Of a stretch of 64,000 bases of DNA, positions 54,780-63,910 are shown piece after piece. Both the position numbers and the translations under genes were made by a program. The stretch's first letter is position 1, and each line of letters starts with the position of its first letter. Location of the stretch: NCBI RefSeq assembly GCF_002101815.1, contig NZ_LQPM01000013.1, positions 62,001 through 126,000 of the forward strand. The letters run 5' to 3'. This DNA comes from Mycobacterium paraense (GTDB lineage Bacteria; Actinomycetota; Actinomycetes; Mycobacteriales; Mycobacteriaceae). A model generated the notes under the pieces. The model did no database searches, was not told the origin of the DNA, and saw only the letters and a program-made list of their open reading frames with translations.

Positions 54780-55802
54780 TCAACAGTTCCTCATGATGTT
54801 GGGCAGGCACAGGTCCTGTCCGGGCACCAGCCGGCTGTGTTTGTCGAAGACGACCCCATTGCCACTGAGCATCGGCAGCACGATGTTGAGGGTCTGCCCC
54901 AGACCCTCGAGCGCCTCGCCCCACCGCTCGGGATGGGCGTTCAGCGTGTCGGTGATGTCTTCGAGTCCGTTGACGACCGGCCCGACCTCCCGGCCGTAAA
55001 ACACCACGATGCGGTCGAGGATGCGGGCCAATTCGCTGAACAGGCCGAAGAACTCGACGATGTCGACCGACTTGGAGGTGTACGACTGGCCGATGATGTC
55101 GAGCTGCTCGAACAGCGTGATGAGCTGCTTACGCGCGGCGACGGTGGCGCGCAGGCCGTTGTTGGTGAAGTCCAGGCTGCGATGGAAGTCCCCGGTGGAC
55201 TTGCTCATCGACGCCGTCAGGGCATTGGCCGACCGGAGCAGGTCGCGCACCGCGTCGGGGAACTTGTTGGCGGCGTTGGCGACCTCGGTGAACGTGTCGT
55301 GGATGACTTGGCCGTTGACTTCCTTGATCAGCGGGGTTGCCGCCTGGATGATGTCGTTGACCTCGAACGGCAGGCTGACCCGTTGCGGCGGAATCACGTT
55401 GCGGCCCAGCGGCAGAGCACCCTTCGGGTCGAGCGCTACGTAATGGCCGCCCAGCGGGGTGAGCAGCTTGATGTCCAGGGTGGATTCCGAACCGACCGCC
55501 ACCGATCGGTCGACGTCGAACTTCATCTCGACGACGGCGCCGTCGAGCCGGACGCCGGTGACCTTGCCGACCGGGATGCCGGCGATACGAACCTGGTCGC
55601 CGGCGCGCACACCGCCCGAGTTGGACAGGCGGGCGACATAACCGGTCTGGCCGGTGGGATTCAGGTAGGCCATCGCGGTGGCGGCCAACGCCGCGACGAT
55701 GACGACGACGCCGACGATGCCGTGCCGGCGACTGCGGACGGCGGCGGCGCGCTCGTCGAGCACCGGCCGCCGCCGTCGTACGCCCTTGTCCCCGAACAGC
55801 AT
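54780..55802 (-). CDS. mceC: MceC family protein
   Basis: 340 residues from ATG 55802, sharing one base with the mceB stop (TAATG). Basic N-terminus, membrane helix (IVGVVVIVAALAATAMAYL), MCE domain (YVARLSNSGGVRAGDQVRIA, IPVGKVTGVRLDG), then tunnel helices and a C-terminal CLPNIMRNC. The 402-residue frame starting at 55988 runs into mceB and is rejected. Confidence 0.92.
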   Translation of the reverse strand: MLFGDKGVRRRRPVLDERAAAVRSRRHGIVGVVVIVAALAATAMAYLNPTGQTGYVARLSNSGGVRAGDQVRIAGIPVGKVTGVRLDGAVVEMKFDVDRSVAVGSESTLDIKLLTPLGGHYVALDPKGALPLGRNVIPPQRVSLPFEVNDIIQAATPLIKEVNGQVIHDTFTEVANAANKFPDAVRDLLRSANALTASMSKSTGDFHRSLDFTNNGLRATVAARKQLITLFEQLDIIGQSYTSKSVDIVEFFGLFSELARILDRIVVFYGREVGPVVNGLEDITDTLNAHPERWGEALEGLGQTLNIVLPMLSGNGVVFDKHSRLVPGQDLCLPNIMRNC

Positions 55803-56812
55803 TACCGGCACACCACCAGGTTCTGCTGCGCGAACGACACCTGCCCGATCCCGGGCAAAGTGACTTCGCCGTGCGAGCACGAAAACGACGGCCGGGCGGG
55901 TTGGTCGTCGGCCAGCCAGTCCCGCATTCCCTGGATCAGCGACGGCGCGAGCGACAGGCCCGCGATGATCGTCGGAGTCTGCGGCCACATGCGGCTGGTC
56001 AGGTCGTAGAGCGGAACGGTCGTCCCGTCGAACGTGTGCTCGGTGTATTGCAAGATGTGGGTGGTGTTCCGCAGGACGGGCAGCCCTTCGTCCATCGCCG
56101 TGCGGAACTCCTCGGCCTTGGAGCCGAACTTCGTCACCACGTCGTTGAGCGTGGCGATCAGGTGAAACAGTTGCTGCGACTTGCCGCCCAGATCCTGGGA
56201 GATCGCGCTCAGGTTGCGGAGCACGGCGGTGATGACCGCCTGGCGGTTGACGGCCAACTTGGAAATGACGTCGAGGTCGTGCAGGAACGGGCCGATGCCG
56301 TTTTCGTCACCTTGGATCAACCGCAGCAGGTTCTCCCCCAGCAGGTTGAACTGGGCCGGGTCCAGCGTTTGAAATATCGGCCGAAACCCGTTGAACAGCT
56401 TGGCCACATCGAAGGAGGGAATCGTCTGCCCCAGGCCGAGCGTTCCCCCGGCCGGCAGCCGTCGGTCCGGCTTGACCGGCTGGACGAGTTCCACGTAGCG
56501 CTGGCCGACCAGGGTTTGATAACGCACCGCGGCAACGGTGTTGGCGAACACCGGGTGATCGTCTTGCGCGGTGAAATCCACCTTGGCGATCCGGCCGTCG
56601 AGCCGGATGGTTTGCACCTTGCCCACCTGTACGCCGGAGATGCGGACGTCGTCGCCGGCGTAGAGGCCCGACACGTCGGAGAACGCCGCGGTGTAGTGGG
56701 AGACCGCGCCGGTGACGGGGCTGCGCAAGGCGGTCAGCACGATGAGCGTGCAGACCACCGATATCGCGGTGAAGATGGTCAGCCAAATCACCGATTTGGT
56801 AACGCTTCTCAT
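55802..56812 (-). CDS. mceB: MceB family protein
   Basis: 336 residues. Membrane helix (VIWLTIFTAISVVCTLIVL), MCE domain (YTAAFSDVSGLYAGDDVRIS, VQVGKVQTIRLDG) and VGQRYVELVQP. The C-terminal region has FSCSHGEV and NLVVCR, a Cys pair typical of MceB. The start overlaps the mceA stop by 4 bases. Confidence 0.93.
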   Translation of the reverse strand: MRSVTKSVIWLTIFTAISVVCTLIVLTALRSPVTGAVSHYTAAFSDVSGLYAGDDVRISGVQVGKVQTIRLDGRIAKVDFTAQDDHPVFANTVAAVRYQTLVGQRYVELVQPVKPDRRLPAGGTLGLGQTIPSFDVAKLFNGFRPIFQTLDPAQFNLLGENLLRLIQGDENGIGPFLHDLDVISKLAVNRQAVITAVLRNLSAISQDLGGKSQQLFHLIATLNDVVTKFGSKAEEFRTAMDEGLPVLRNTTHILQYTEHTFDGTTVPLYDLTSRMWPQTPTIIAGLSLAPSLIQGMRDWLADDQPARPSFSCSHGEVTLPGIGQVSFAQQNLVVCR

Positions 56813-57873
56813 CGGCCACCCGCCGGCGGTGCGGGCGCGGGTGCCGCTGTTTGTGGCGGCGCCGGAGGCAGCGCCGCCGCCAGCCCCGGCATCGTGTCCA
56901 GGGTGACTTCGATTTGCATGCGGACTTTGCCGTTGATGATCGGAAACGCGGCGCTGGTGCGGTCCAGCAGGCCCGAGAGGCGGTCATAAACCGGCGCCTG
57001 GCTGCCCTGCAGATATGAGAGTGGCAGCAGCACGTCCATCATCGATTTCATGAACGGCGCGAGCCACGCGATGTTCTTCGCGAAGATCCGGTCGGTATTG
57101 AAGAGCAGCTTCGCGGTCTGGTCCAGGATCACGTTCATGCGCTCGACCCCGTCGGGATGGGCCAGGAATTCCATCCCGTTGAGTAGGTCGTACGCCAAAC
57201 CGATGAGCGGGATGGCGTCGCTGGCGCCGTTGACCACCGAAGCGAACACCGAGAGTGAGTGCGAGAACGGCACCTTCTGGGCGTCGACGAGCATCTTGAT
57301 CAGGTCGAAGTACGACCGGGTGACCGGCTCGGTGAGTTCGGCGTGCCGTCGCACGATGTCGATGATGTGGTCGACGTCGGGCGAGTCCACCATCTTGCCG
57401 ATTTTTTGGCCCTGCCGCAGCAGCCCGGTGATGGAAGTCGACCGGGCGCTGGCGCCGATCAGCAGCGTCTGGTTCGGCCTCAGCCGGGCGCCGGTTCCGC
57501 TGCTGACCAGTTCGACCGCCGCGAGGCCAAAAGTGTTCGACGACATGAAGTTTGCCGTCGTGTCGGCGGCCAGGGCCCTCGCCTGGCGCGGCTCGAGTTC
57601 CACAGTGATCTTCTGACGGTTGTATCCGGCCGACTGCAGGGTTTTCACCGATCCGATCGTCAGCCCGCGGAACTTCACCTCCGCGCCCGGCGTCAGACCC
57701 TCACCGATCGAATCGGCCACCACGGTCAGCTTGAACGTGTCGTCGTAGCTGCCGTTGCCCAGCTGATACAGCGCGATGCCGGCGACAGTCAGCACCAGCA
57801 CGGCGATCAGTCCGCGGATCCGCAACGAGCGCGAACTGGGCGCCCGCACTCCTTGGTCGGGAAACGTCGGCAC
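56809..57873 (-). CDS. mceA: MceA family protein
   Basis: 354 residues from GTG 57873, two bases after the yrbEB stop. Membrane helix (GLIAVLVLTVAGIALYQLG), MCE domain (FKLTVVADSIGEGLTPGAEV, LTIGSVKTLQSAG), then tunnel helices; Pro/Ala-rich C-terminus. As the first Mce protein it defines the ring with MceB-F that carries lipid between the permease and the outer envelope. Confidence 0.92.
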   Translation of the reverse strand: MPTFPDQGVRAPSSRSLRIRGLIAVLVLTVAGIALYQLGNGSYDDTFKLTVVADSIGEGLTPGAEVKFRGLTIGSVKTLQSAGYNRQKITVELEPRQARALAADTTANFMSSNTFGLAAVELVSSGTGARLRPNQTLLIGASARSTSITGLLRQGQKIGKMVDSPDVDHIIDIVRRHAELTEPVTRSYFDLIKMLVDAQKVPFSHSLSVFASVVNGASDAIPLIGLAYDLLNGMEFLAHPDGVERMNVILDQTAKLLFNTDRIFAKNIAWLAPFMKSMMDVLLPLSYLQGSQAPVYDRLSGLLDRTSAAFPIINGKVRMQIEVTLDTMPGLAAALPPAPPQTAAPAPAPPAGGR

Positions 57874-57875
57874 GC

Positions 57876-58736
57876 TTACCCCGATATCCGGATGCCGGGG
57901 TTGTTGCCCCAGAACAACAGCGTCAGCACCATGTCGGCGGCGACGACGGTGACGATGCTGGCGCGGATCGCGCGACCCGAGGCCCGCCCCACTCCCTCGG
58001 GACCGCCGCTGGCGAAGTAACCCTGGTAGCAGTGGATGGCAATGATCAGCGTGACGAATATCGCCGCCTTGAGCACCGAGAACAGCACGTCGGACGGGTG
58101 GATGAACGAGTCGAAGTAGTGGTAGTAGGTGCCCGACGACTGCCCGTGCAGCACGTTGACCACCAACGCGCACGACACATAGCTCAACGCGAGCGTGACC
58201 ACGTACAGCGGAACGATGGTGATCAGCCCGGCGATGACACGCGTCGTGACCACGAACGGAATCGACTGAATGCCAAGGGCTTCCAGCGCGTCGATCTCCT
58301 CCGAGATGCGCATCGCGCCGATCTCGGCGGTCATGCGGCACCCCGCCTGCGCCGCGAAGCCGATCCCCGCGATCATCGGCGCCATCTCCCGGGTGTTCGC
58401 GTACGCCGAGACGAAACCGGTCAACGGGCCCATGCCGACCATGTCGAGGGCGCCGTACCCTTCGATCCCCACCGAACCGCCGACCGCCGCGCCCATGAAG
58501 ATGAGCACGCCGATGGTGCCGCCACCGACGATGAGCGACCCGTTCCCCCAGATCATGTCGACCAGCAGAACGCCGGTCTGGTGCCGGTATCGCTTCAGCG
58601 TGTGCGGGATCGCGCCGAGCACCTGGAACAGGAAGGTGACCTGGTGGCCGAGCCGCTGGATCACCGAGTCACCCCGTCCGGCGACCCAGGACGGGGCCCG
58701 CAGGGGTAGCGGCAGGTACCGTGCCGGCGTTGCCAT
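57876..58736 (-). CDS. yrbEB: YrbEB (MlaE-type) permease of the mce importer
   Basis: 286 residues from ATG 58736, sharing one base with the yrbEA stop (TGATG). MlaE family with 5-6 helices and the conserved EIGAMRISEEIDALEALGI motif (about 137-155), which contacts the MceG/Mkl ATPase. The ATPase itself is not in the window, as usual for mce operons. Confidence 0.94.
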   Translation of the reverse strand: MATPARYLPLPLRAPSWVAGRGDSVIQRLGHQVTFLFQVLGAIPHTLKRYRHQTGVLLVDMIWGNGSLIVGGGTIGVLIFMGAAVGGSVGIEGYGALDMVGMGPLTGFVSAYANTREMAPMIAGIGFAAQAGCRMTAEIGAMRISEEIDALEALGIQSIPFVVTTRVIAGLITIVPLYVVTLALSYVSCALVVNVLHGQSSGTYYHYFDSFIHPSDVLFSVLKAAIFVTLIIAIHCYQGYFASGGPEGVGRASGRAIRASIVTVVAADMVLTLLFWGNNPGIRISG

Positions 58737-59740
58737 CAGCCCACTCTCAGCGGCATGGACATCGAGAGTCCCTGGGTGATCAGCAGATTGAGAAGGAACA
58801 CCGCCACGATGCCGATGACCACGGAGGCGTTGACCGCGTCGGCCACGCCGCGCGCGCCGCCCTTGGCCTCCAGCCCACGCTGGCAGGCCACGAGGATCAC
58901 GACCACACCGAACAGCCACGTCTTGAGGACGGCGACGATGACGTCGTTGACGCTGGCGAAGGACGCGAACGACGCGATATAGCTACCCGGGGTGCCGGAC
59001 TGGAAGCCCACGTTGATGGCGTAGCCCGCCGCCAACCCCATAAAGATGATGAAGGAGCACAGCACCGGCGCCACGATCACGATCGCCGCCAGCCGCGGGG
59101 TGACCAGCCGCTGCACCGGGTCGATGCCCATGACGCGCAGCGCGTCGACCTCTTCGCGAATGGTGCGCGCGCCGAGGTCGGTGGCGACCGCCGAACCGGC
59201 CGCACCGCCCAGCAACAGCGCGGCGACGACCGGTGCGCCCTGCCGGATCACCCCGAGGCCGCCGGCCGCTCCGGAGACCGAGGAGGCGCCGACCTGCTGG
59301 ATGAAGTTACCCACCTGCACCGCGACGATGACCCCGAACGGGATGGACACCAGCAACGCCGGTATCGCCGTCACGCTGATGATGAACCAGGCCTGGTTGA
59401 GGGTGTCGCGCCAGGGGTGCCGCAACCTGATCAAGTCCCGGAGCAGGTAGGCGAAGGACTGAGCGGTCAGCTCGAAGAAGCGGCCCAACGTCTGCAGCGA
59501 AGAATCGAACTGGTTGAGGCCATACCGCAGCGGTTTGCCCAGCAGCGTCAGAAAGTGCTGGCCGGCCGGTGGCTCCGCGGGGGCCGGGCGATCTTCCGGT
59601 TCGCCGGCCTCCAGCAGGTGGGAGAGGTATTCGCCGTTGGTGGTGGTGCTCGCATCGACATCGACAGAGACTTTCTCGTCTACTGCCTCAGTGGTTGGTT
59701 CGGCCGCTGTCGCGTCGTGGACACCTGCGGTCAACGGCAA
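58736..59740 (-). CDS. yrbEA: YrbEA (MlaE-type) permease of the mce importer
   Basis: Up to 334 residues with a 60-residue acidic, Thr/Glu/Pro-rich N-terminal extension not typical of YrbEA (usually about 265). MlaE motif REEVDALRVMGIDPVQRLV is present near residue 195. The start is TTG either at 59740 or 59734; AGGAAGGA upstream is best spaced for 59734 (6 bases shorter). No ATG is available. It is the first gene of the mce operon, 135 bases after the adenylate cyclase stop. Confidence 0.9.
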   Translation of the reverse strand: MPLTAGVHDATAAEPTTEAVDEKVSVDVDASTTTNGEYLSHLLEAGEPEDRPAPAEPPAGQHFLTLLGKPLRYGLNQFDSSLQTLGRFFELTAQSFAYLLRDLIRLRHPWRDTLNQAWFIISVTAIPALLVSIPFGVIVAVQVGNFIQQVGASSVSGAAGGLGVIRQGAPVVAALLLGGAAGSAVATDLGARTIREEVDALRVMGIDPVQRLVTPRLAAIVIVAPVLCSFIIFMGLAAGYAINVGFQSGTPGSYIASFASFASVNDVIVAVLKTWLFGVVVILVACQRGLEAKGGARGVADAVNASVVIGIVAVFLLNLLITQGLSMSMPLRVG

Positions 59741-59864
59741 ATTCCTTCCTGATCGCTGTCAGGACTTCGCCCCCAGCAAAGATTACGCGTGTTTGACGTG
59801 TGTTTATCAGCGGTACGTGCGTTCTACCAGCGGCAGCGAGCGTCTGTTAGTGGAAGCAGATGAG

Positions 59865-59880
59865 TGTGACGTACGTCACA
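59865..59880. promoter_or_regulatory. CRP (cAMP receptor protein) binding site
   Basis: TGTGACGTACGTCACA is a perfect 16-bp palindrome and an exact fit to TGTGA-N6-TCACA, the site of E. coli CRP and of mycobacterial Crp (Rv3676). It lies about 132 bases upstream of yrbEA and contains the stop codon of the adenylate cyclase gene (59876-59878). Confidence 0.85.
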
Positions 59881-61399
59881 TTTCGGGCGCAGCCGACCGG
59901 AGCGCGAAGACCTGCACCGGGGCCGACTTGCCCTTCACGGCGTGCGAACCGCGATCGATAAGCCCGGGCGGTCTGGACCGCAGCGCGTCGACGCACGAAC
60001 CGGTGAGAAGGAGCGTGTCACCCGTGGTCTTGGTGAGCTGCTCGACGCGCGACGCGACGTTGACGGTGTCGCCGATCAGAGTGAACTCCAGCTTGCCTCC
60101 GCCGCCGATGGTGCCGGCGATGACGACACCGGTGTTGATGCCGATTCCGATCCGAAGCGCGCCCCCGAATCGCTCTCCGACGAGCCGCTGAATCGAGGCG
60201 GCGACACCCATCGCCGCGTCGGCGTGATGCGCAAGATCGTTCGGTGCGCCGAAGACGGCCAACGCTCCGTCGCCGAGGAACTTGTTGACGTGGCCCCCGG
60301 CGGCGACGACGGCAGGCACGACGATCTCGAACAGGGCATTGAGCCGGGCGACGGTGTCCTCGGCGGTGTTCGCCTCGGCGAACGGGGTGAAGTCGCGGAT
60401 GTCGACGAACATGACGGTCACCTCGCGGCGCTCGCCGGTGAACACGTCATCGCCCTGCTGGAGCAGCCGCGCGGCCAGCGCAGGGTCGACGTAGGTCCCG
60501 AACGCGCCCTGCAGCCGCTGCCGCTCGGCCAAACCCGCCTGCATGCGGTTGAACGACGCGGCCAGTGCGCCCAGGTCGTCGTCCTGGACGACCGGCAGGC
60601 GTTGGCCGTAGTCGCCCGCCGCGACGCGTTCGGCGCCTTCGGCGAGGTCGCGAATGGGTCGCAGCGAATGTGAAAACCCGATTCCGACCGTGATCGGCAC
60701 CGCGAACACGACCGCCAACGCGCATCCGACGGCGAGGGACAGGATCGGGGCATGACGGACCGGATCCAGCACCGTTGCCAGCCAAGCGCCGGCGACGGCG
60801 TACGTAAACGCTGCCGCAATCACGGATACGTTCGACCGCGCGGCAAAAGTCGGGCGGGAGCGCGGCAGCGAATCGCCGATGCCCGTGTCACCGGCAAGGG
60901 CGATTCGCACCGGCCGCAATGTTGCCTCCACGATGCTGTGGAAAGCGACCAACTGGATCGCGATGCCGACCGCGGCGCCGAGGACCGCGTATTGGATCAG
61001 CCGCGTCCACGTCGCTCCGGCGATTGCACCGACAACGACCGACAACACAGCGGCCCAGACCCCGGTGGCCCACACCATCTGGGATGACGACATACGGGTG
61101 TAGCGGTAGGTCGCCTCGAGGGCGGTCGCTCGATCGATGTCGTGGCCCGCGGCCCCCCGCTCCCAAAGGCGTGCCCATCGGCGATACGGAAGCGACATGA
61201 TGCAGACGAGCCCCAGCACCGCGACAACGGTGATGACCGTTGCATCGAGGTAACGACCGGACTGTTCAAAAGCGACGATCGGCATGGACAAAAGTGCGAA
61301 GTAGATCGGAAACGAGACGATGTACGCGGCCACGCAAAGCGCCCACCAGTAATACCTTGCCCCGCAGCAATCCCATATCCACTGCCAGATGCGGTCCAT
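59876..61399 (-). CDS. membrane class III adenylate cyclase with HAMP domain
   Basis: 507 residues. Six membrane helices in the N-terminal half (about 15-290), HAMP (SLRPIRDLAEGAERVAAGDY, about 245) and a class III cyclase domain (about 320-500). Metal Asp residues in MFVDIRDF (about 330) and FLGDGALAVFG (about 376), adenine-selecting Lys/Asp in GKLEFTLIGDT, and the transition-state Asn/Arg in VNVASRVEQL are all intact, so it should be active. It resembles the Rv1318c-Rv1320c/Rv3645 group. Same strand as, and directly upstream of, the mce operon. Confidence 0.93.
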   Translation of the reverse strand: MDRIWQWIWDCCGARYYWWALCVAAYIVSFPIYFALLSMPIVAFEQSGRYLDATVITVVAVLGLVCIMSLPYRRWARLWERGAAGHDIDRATALEATYRYTRMSSSQMVWATGVWAAVLSVVVGAIAGATWTRLIQYAVLGAAVGIAIQLVAFHSIVEATLRPVRIALAGDTGIGDSLPRSRPTFAARSNVSVIAAAFTYAVAGAWLATVLDPVRHAPILSLAVGCALAVVFAVPITVGIGFSHSLRPIRDLAEGAERVAAGDYGQRLPVVQDDDLGALAASFNRMQAGLAERQRLQGAFGTYVDPALAARLLQQGDDVFTGERREVTVMFVDIRDFTPFAEANTAEDTVARLNALFEIVVPAVVAAGGHVNKFLGDGALAVFGAPNDLAHHADAAMGVAASIQRLVGERFGGALRIGIGINTGVVIAGTIGGGGKLEFTLIGDTVNVASRVEQLTKTTGDTLLLTGSCVDALRSRPPGLIDRGSHAVKGKSAPVQVFALRSAAPEM

Positions 61400-61494
61400 G
61401 GCAGGAGATTAAAGGCCCATAGGGGGCGATGGGCGGGGAAGCGTCCGTTCTCGGGTCTTGACGCGATCAGGCGCCCGGGGAAGGTTCAACTGGT

Positions 61495-62211
61495 ATGCCT
61501 GCGCCCGAACCACCCGGTCTCCTGGACCGCCGCCAGCTCCTCACGTTAGGCGGCGGTGTCGGCTTGGCGTCGATGCTCGGTGCGTGCTCGACGTCAACGA
61601 CCGGTTTGCGGCTGACCGCTGCGACTTCGGCGCAATTGCTGTGCCGAGACGCCTGGGGCGCGCGGGCCGCCCGACCCGGCGGCAAGCCCCACACCATCAC
61701 CCGCATGACGCTGCACCACGAGGCCGTCGTCCTGGGCGACAACCGCAACGCCCCCGAGCGCCTGCGTCAGGATCAGCGGTACCACCAGGACCAGAAGGGC
61801 TGGATCGACATCGCGTATCACGTCGGCGTCGACCGCAACGGCAACATCTATGAACTGCGGAGCACCGAGATCGCCGGCGACACCGCGACGGACTACAACA
61901 CGACGGGTCATTTCCTGGTCCTCTGCGAAGGAGACTTCGATCAGGAGGCCGTGTCGGAGGCGCAGCTGCACGGGGCGGCTCTCGCGTTCGCGTGGGCCGT
62001 GCAGAATTTCCGCATCGCGACCGACACGCTGGCCGGCCATCGCGACCTGGCCCAGACATCGTGCCCCGGCGCGAATTTGTACGCCCACCTCACCTCAGGT
62101 GACCTGAAGCGGCGCATCAACGATTTGGTGTCCGCCGGCCCGGTGGATCTTCAGCGCTTCTGCGGACCCGACGCTGCTGCGAGAGTCGCAGCTATCGAGG
62201 CGGGGAGCTGA
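61495..62211 (+). CDS. Tat-exported lipoprotein, PGRP/amidase_2 N-acetylmuramoyl-L-alanine amidase
   Basis: 238 residues. Twin-arginine signal LLDRRQLLTLGGGVGLASMLGAC with a lipobox (LGAC, Cys about residue 31), so probably a Tat-exported lipoprotein. The catalytic domain matches PGRP/amidase_2: AWGARAA, MTLHHEAV (zinc His), IAYHVGVDRNGNIYELRS, and GHRDLAQTSCPG (His and Cys ligands). It cleaves the lactyl bond of peptidoglycan. A C-terminal 40 residues are unassigned. Divergent from the adenylate cyclase gene. Confidence 0.9.
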   Translation: MPAPEPPGLLDRRQLLTLGGGVGLASMLGACSTSTTGLRLTAATSAQLLCRDAWGARAARPGGKPHTITRMTLHHEAVVLGDNRNAPERLRQDQRYHQDQKGWIDIAYHVGVDRNGNIYELRSTEIAGDTATDYNTTGHFLVLCEGDFDQEAVSEAQLHGAALAFAWAVQNFRIATDTLAGHRDLAQTSCPGANLYAHLTSGDLKRRINDLVSAGPVDLQRFCGPDAAARVAAIEAGS

Positions 62212-62261
62212 CTAGCGACTGCGGCGCCATGACACGGCGGCAGACACCGCGCGAGCCGCCG

Positions 62262-62684
62262 TCATAGTGCTTCGCCGATGTCGGGAAGTAGGGCAATGTC
62301 CTCGGGCTGATGATTACGGAAAACGGCGGCAAGTTCGCGGACGTTTCTCTTGGCCCACTCGCCATTCAGATGAGTTAGCACCTGGTACTCGTACTTGAAG
62401 CGTTCCGCTCGGTCTCCCACCCGTTTGGCCGCTCTACTGCTAACCACACCCTGGCTGTACCAATAGAGAACATCATCGAGACTGCCAACCCGATCGAAGC
62501 CCAGCTTTCCTCGCTCGTAGAAAGTGAAATGATACGAGCCGTCGTCGGCAACGTAGATATTGAGACCATCTTTTGTTCGGAATCCGACAGGCGTAGGACG
62601 AACGCCGAGCTTTTGCGAGAGCCGATCGAGCGCGGCTTGTAGTTCGGCAGATCTTTCATCTAAGAAGTGATCGGTGTTCGTCAA
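62262..62684 (-). CDS. Imm63-like immunity protein
   Basis: 140 residues. Matches the style of the Imm63 immunity family: HFTFYERGKLGFDRVGSLDDVLYWYSQGVVSS (in parts: FTFYERGK, LDDVLYWYSQGV), AAKRVGDRAERFKYEYQ and QVLTHLNGEWAKRN. No signal peptide; cytoplasmic. It is last in the minus-strand immunity-like array, 39 bases after the 252-residue gene. GC is clearly lower than in the amidase gene next to it, a sign of transfer. Confidence 0.7.
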   Translation of the reverse strand: MTNTDHFLDERSAELQAALDRLSQKLGVRPTPVGFRTKDGLNIYVADDGSYHFTFYERGKLGFDRVGSLDDVLYWYSQGVVSSRAAKRVGDRAERFKYEYQVLTHLNGEWAKRNVRELAAVFRNHQPEDIALLPDIGEAL

Positions 62685-62723
62685 CGATATCCTCGTCTAC
62701 CTGTTTCTATCGCGCGAGTCGAC

Positions 62724-63482
62724 TTAACGCATCTGAAAAGTGTAATAGTTGCCGATGGCTTCGAGGGCCTGTGGCGAGAGGCCCGGATGCCGTTCCCGCA
62801 TCACCGTTTGGACATAATCTCCTGCCTCGTTGAGGGTCATGTCATCCCAATCCGGCTCTACCCGCATTGCTTCGTCGAGGATTACACGCACTCGTTCCGT
62901 CACAGCCGCGGCCGCTGGTCCAAAGCGCGACTCGAACTCCGCGCGATTGCTCGCGGGGTACCCGCGCAGGTATAACACAAGCGCTTCGCTCAGGTCGACA
63001 TCATCATTCGTCGTCTTGACAATGCCCTCGTGCGCGACGGGAAAGTGCTTCTCGATCCGACGGCGCACTGATTCAAGGAACTGAGTAGTCGTCGGAAACC
63101 TTGGCAAACCATCGTCGATTATCTCTTCAAGAGGGACACCCTGCCGAATGGCGAACATGGGAAGGTACTGCCACTTGCCCGACTTATCGTATAGACCAAA
63201 GACATTCGCGGCATCCAGTGGCGCGATCATGCAATTGATTTCCCCTTCTCGCGGTGCGTCGTAGACCTGGATCTTGCAATCCTTCGCACGGAAGAAGACG
63301 ACGTAGGCCTTCCGATCGTAGTAGACCGCATCGCCGAACTCATCTAGTTGGAATCCAAGCTGGATCAGTAGCGGCTCGACGATTGAACGGACTCCGGCGA
63401 GGAACTCCTGTGCCGTCGCCGCCCACGCCGAATCGATGGCGGGTTGCTTACTTTTCCTTCGAAAGATCTTTCTCTCCCGCAT
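62724..63482 (-). CDS. immunity-like protein, two-part, paralogue of next gene
   Basis: 252 residues. Residues about 25-145 align with the smaller gene at 63500: VEPLLIQLGFQLDE, DCKIQVYDAPREGEINCMIAPLDA, KWQYLPMF and RRRIEKHFPVAHEGIV. The C-terminal 100 residues (LVLYLRGYPASNRAEFE, DDMTLNEAGDYVQTVMRER) are extra and unassigned. Lower GC than the chromosome. It lies 17 bases after its paralogue. The family is not recognised; immunity is inferred from the tandem array and context. Confidence 0.65.
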   Translation of the reverse strand: MRERKIFRRKSKQPAIDSAWAATAQEFLAGVRSIVEPLLIQLGFQLDEFGDAVYYDRKAYVVFFRAKDCKIQVYDAPREGEINCMIAPLDAANVFGLYDKSGKWQYLPMFAIRQGVPLEEIIDDGLPRFPTTTQFLESVRRRIEKHFPVAHEGIVKTTNDDVDLSEALVLYLRGYPASNRAEFESRFGPAAAAVTERVRVILDEAMRVEPDWDDMTLNEAGDYVQTVMRERHPGLSPQALEAIGNYYTFQMR

Positions 63483-63499
63483 ATCGGCACCGGGGCCAC

Positions 63500-63910
63500 T
63501 TATTGCCTTGTGGAGAGGACGCCGGCGTGTGCCGCCTCATAGTGCTTAGCAATGCGATCTCGCACCCATTCCAGCGGATTGGCGTAAGACTTTGCCTCAG
63601 CTATTGCAAGCCTCAGGCGTTCGTCAGGTGGAATATCCGATCGTCTCGAGAACTTGCTAATGTAATGCCACTGCTTGCTTGTCAAACCAAACTCGTTCGG
63701 CGCGTCCAGCGTAGCAATCATACAATTCACCTCGCCCTCACGAGATGATTCGTAGATTTGTATCTTGCAGTCGTTTGACCGGTAGTAGACGATGTGTCGT
63801 TCGATGCCACCCTGATCAGGACTGTCGTCTACCTCATCCAAAGCGAAACCGAGCTCCGCCAGCAGCGGCCCAACGGTCGCTTGAACTTGTGCCGAAAAGT
63901 CCGACGTCAT
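63500..63910 (-). CDS. immunity-like protein, single-domain paralogue
   Basis: 136 residues from ATG 63910, which overlaps the stop of the upstream partial gene (ATGA). It shares with the 252-residue neighbour the motifs VGPLLAELGFALDE, NDCKIQIYESSREGEVNCMIATLDA, WHYISKFSRR and RDRIAKHYEAAHAGVL. Translational coupling to a gene whose product it would neutralise is common for immunity proteins. Function inferred. Confidence 0.65.
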   Translation of the reverse strand: MTSDFSAQVQATVGPLLAELGFALDEVDDSPDQGGIERHIVYYRSNDCKIQIYESSREGEVNCMIATLDAPNEFGLTSKQWHYISKFSRRSDIPPDERLRLAIAEAKSYANPLEWVRDRIAKHYEAAHAGVLSTRQ

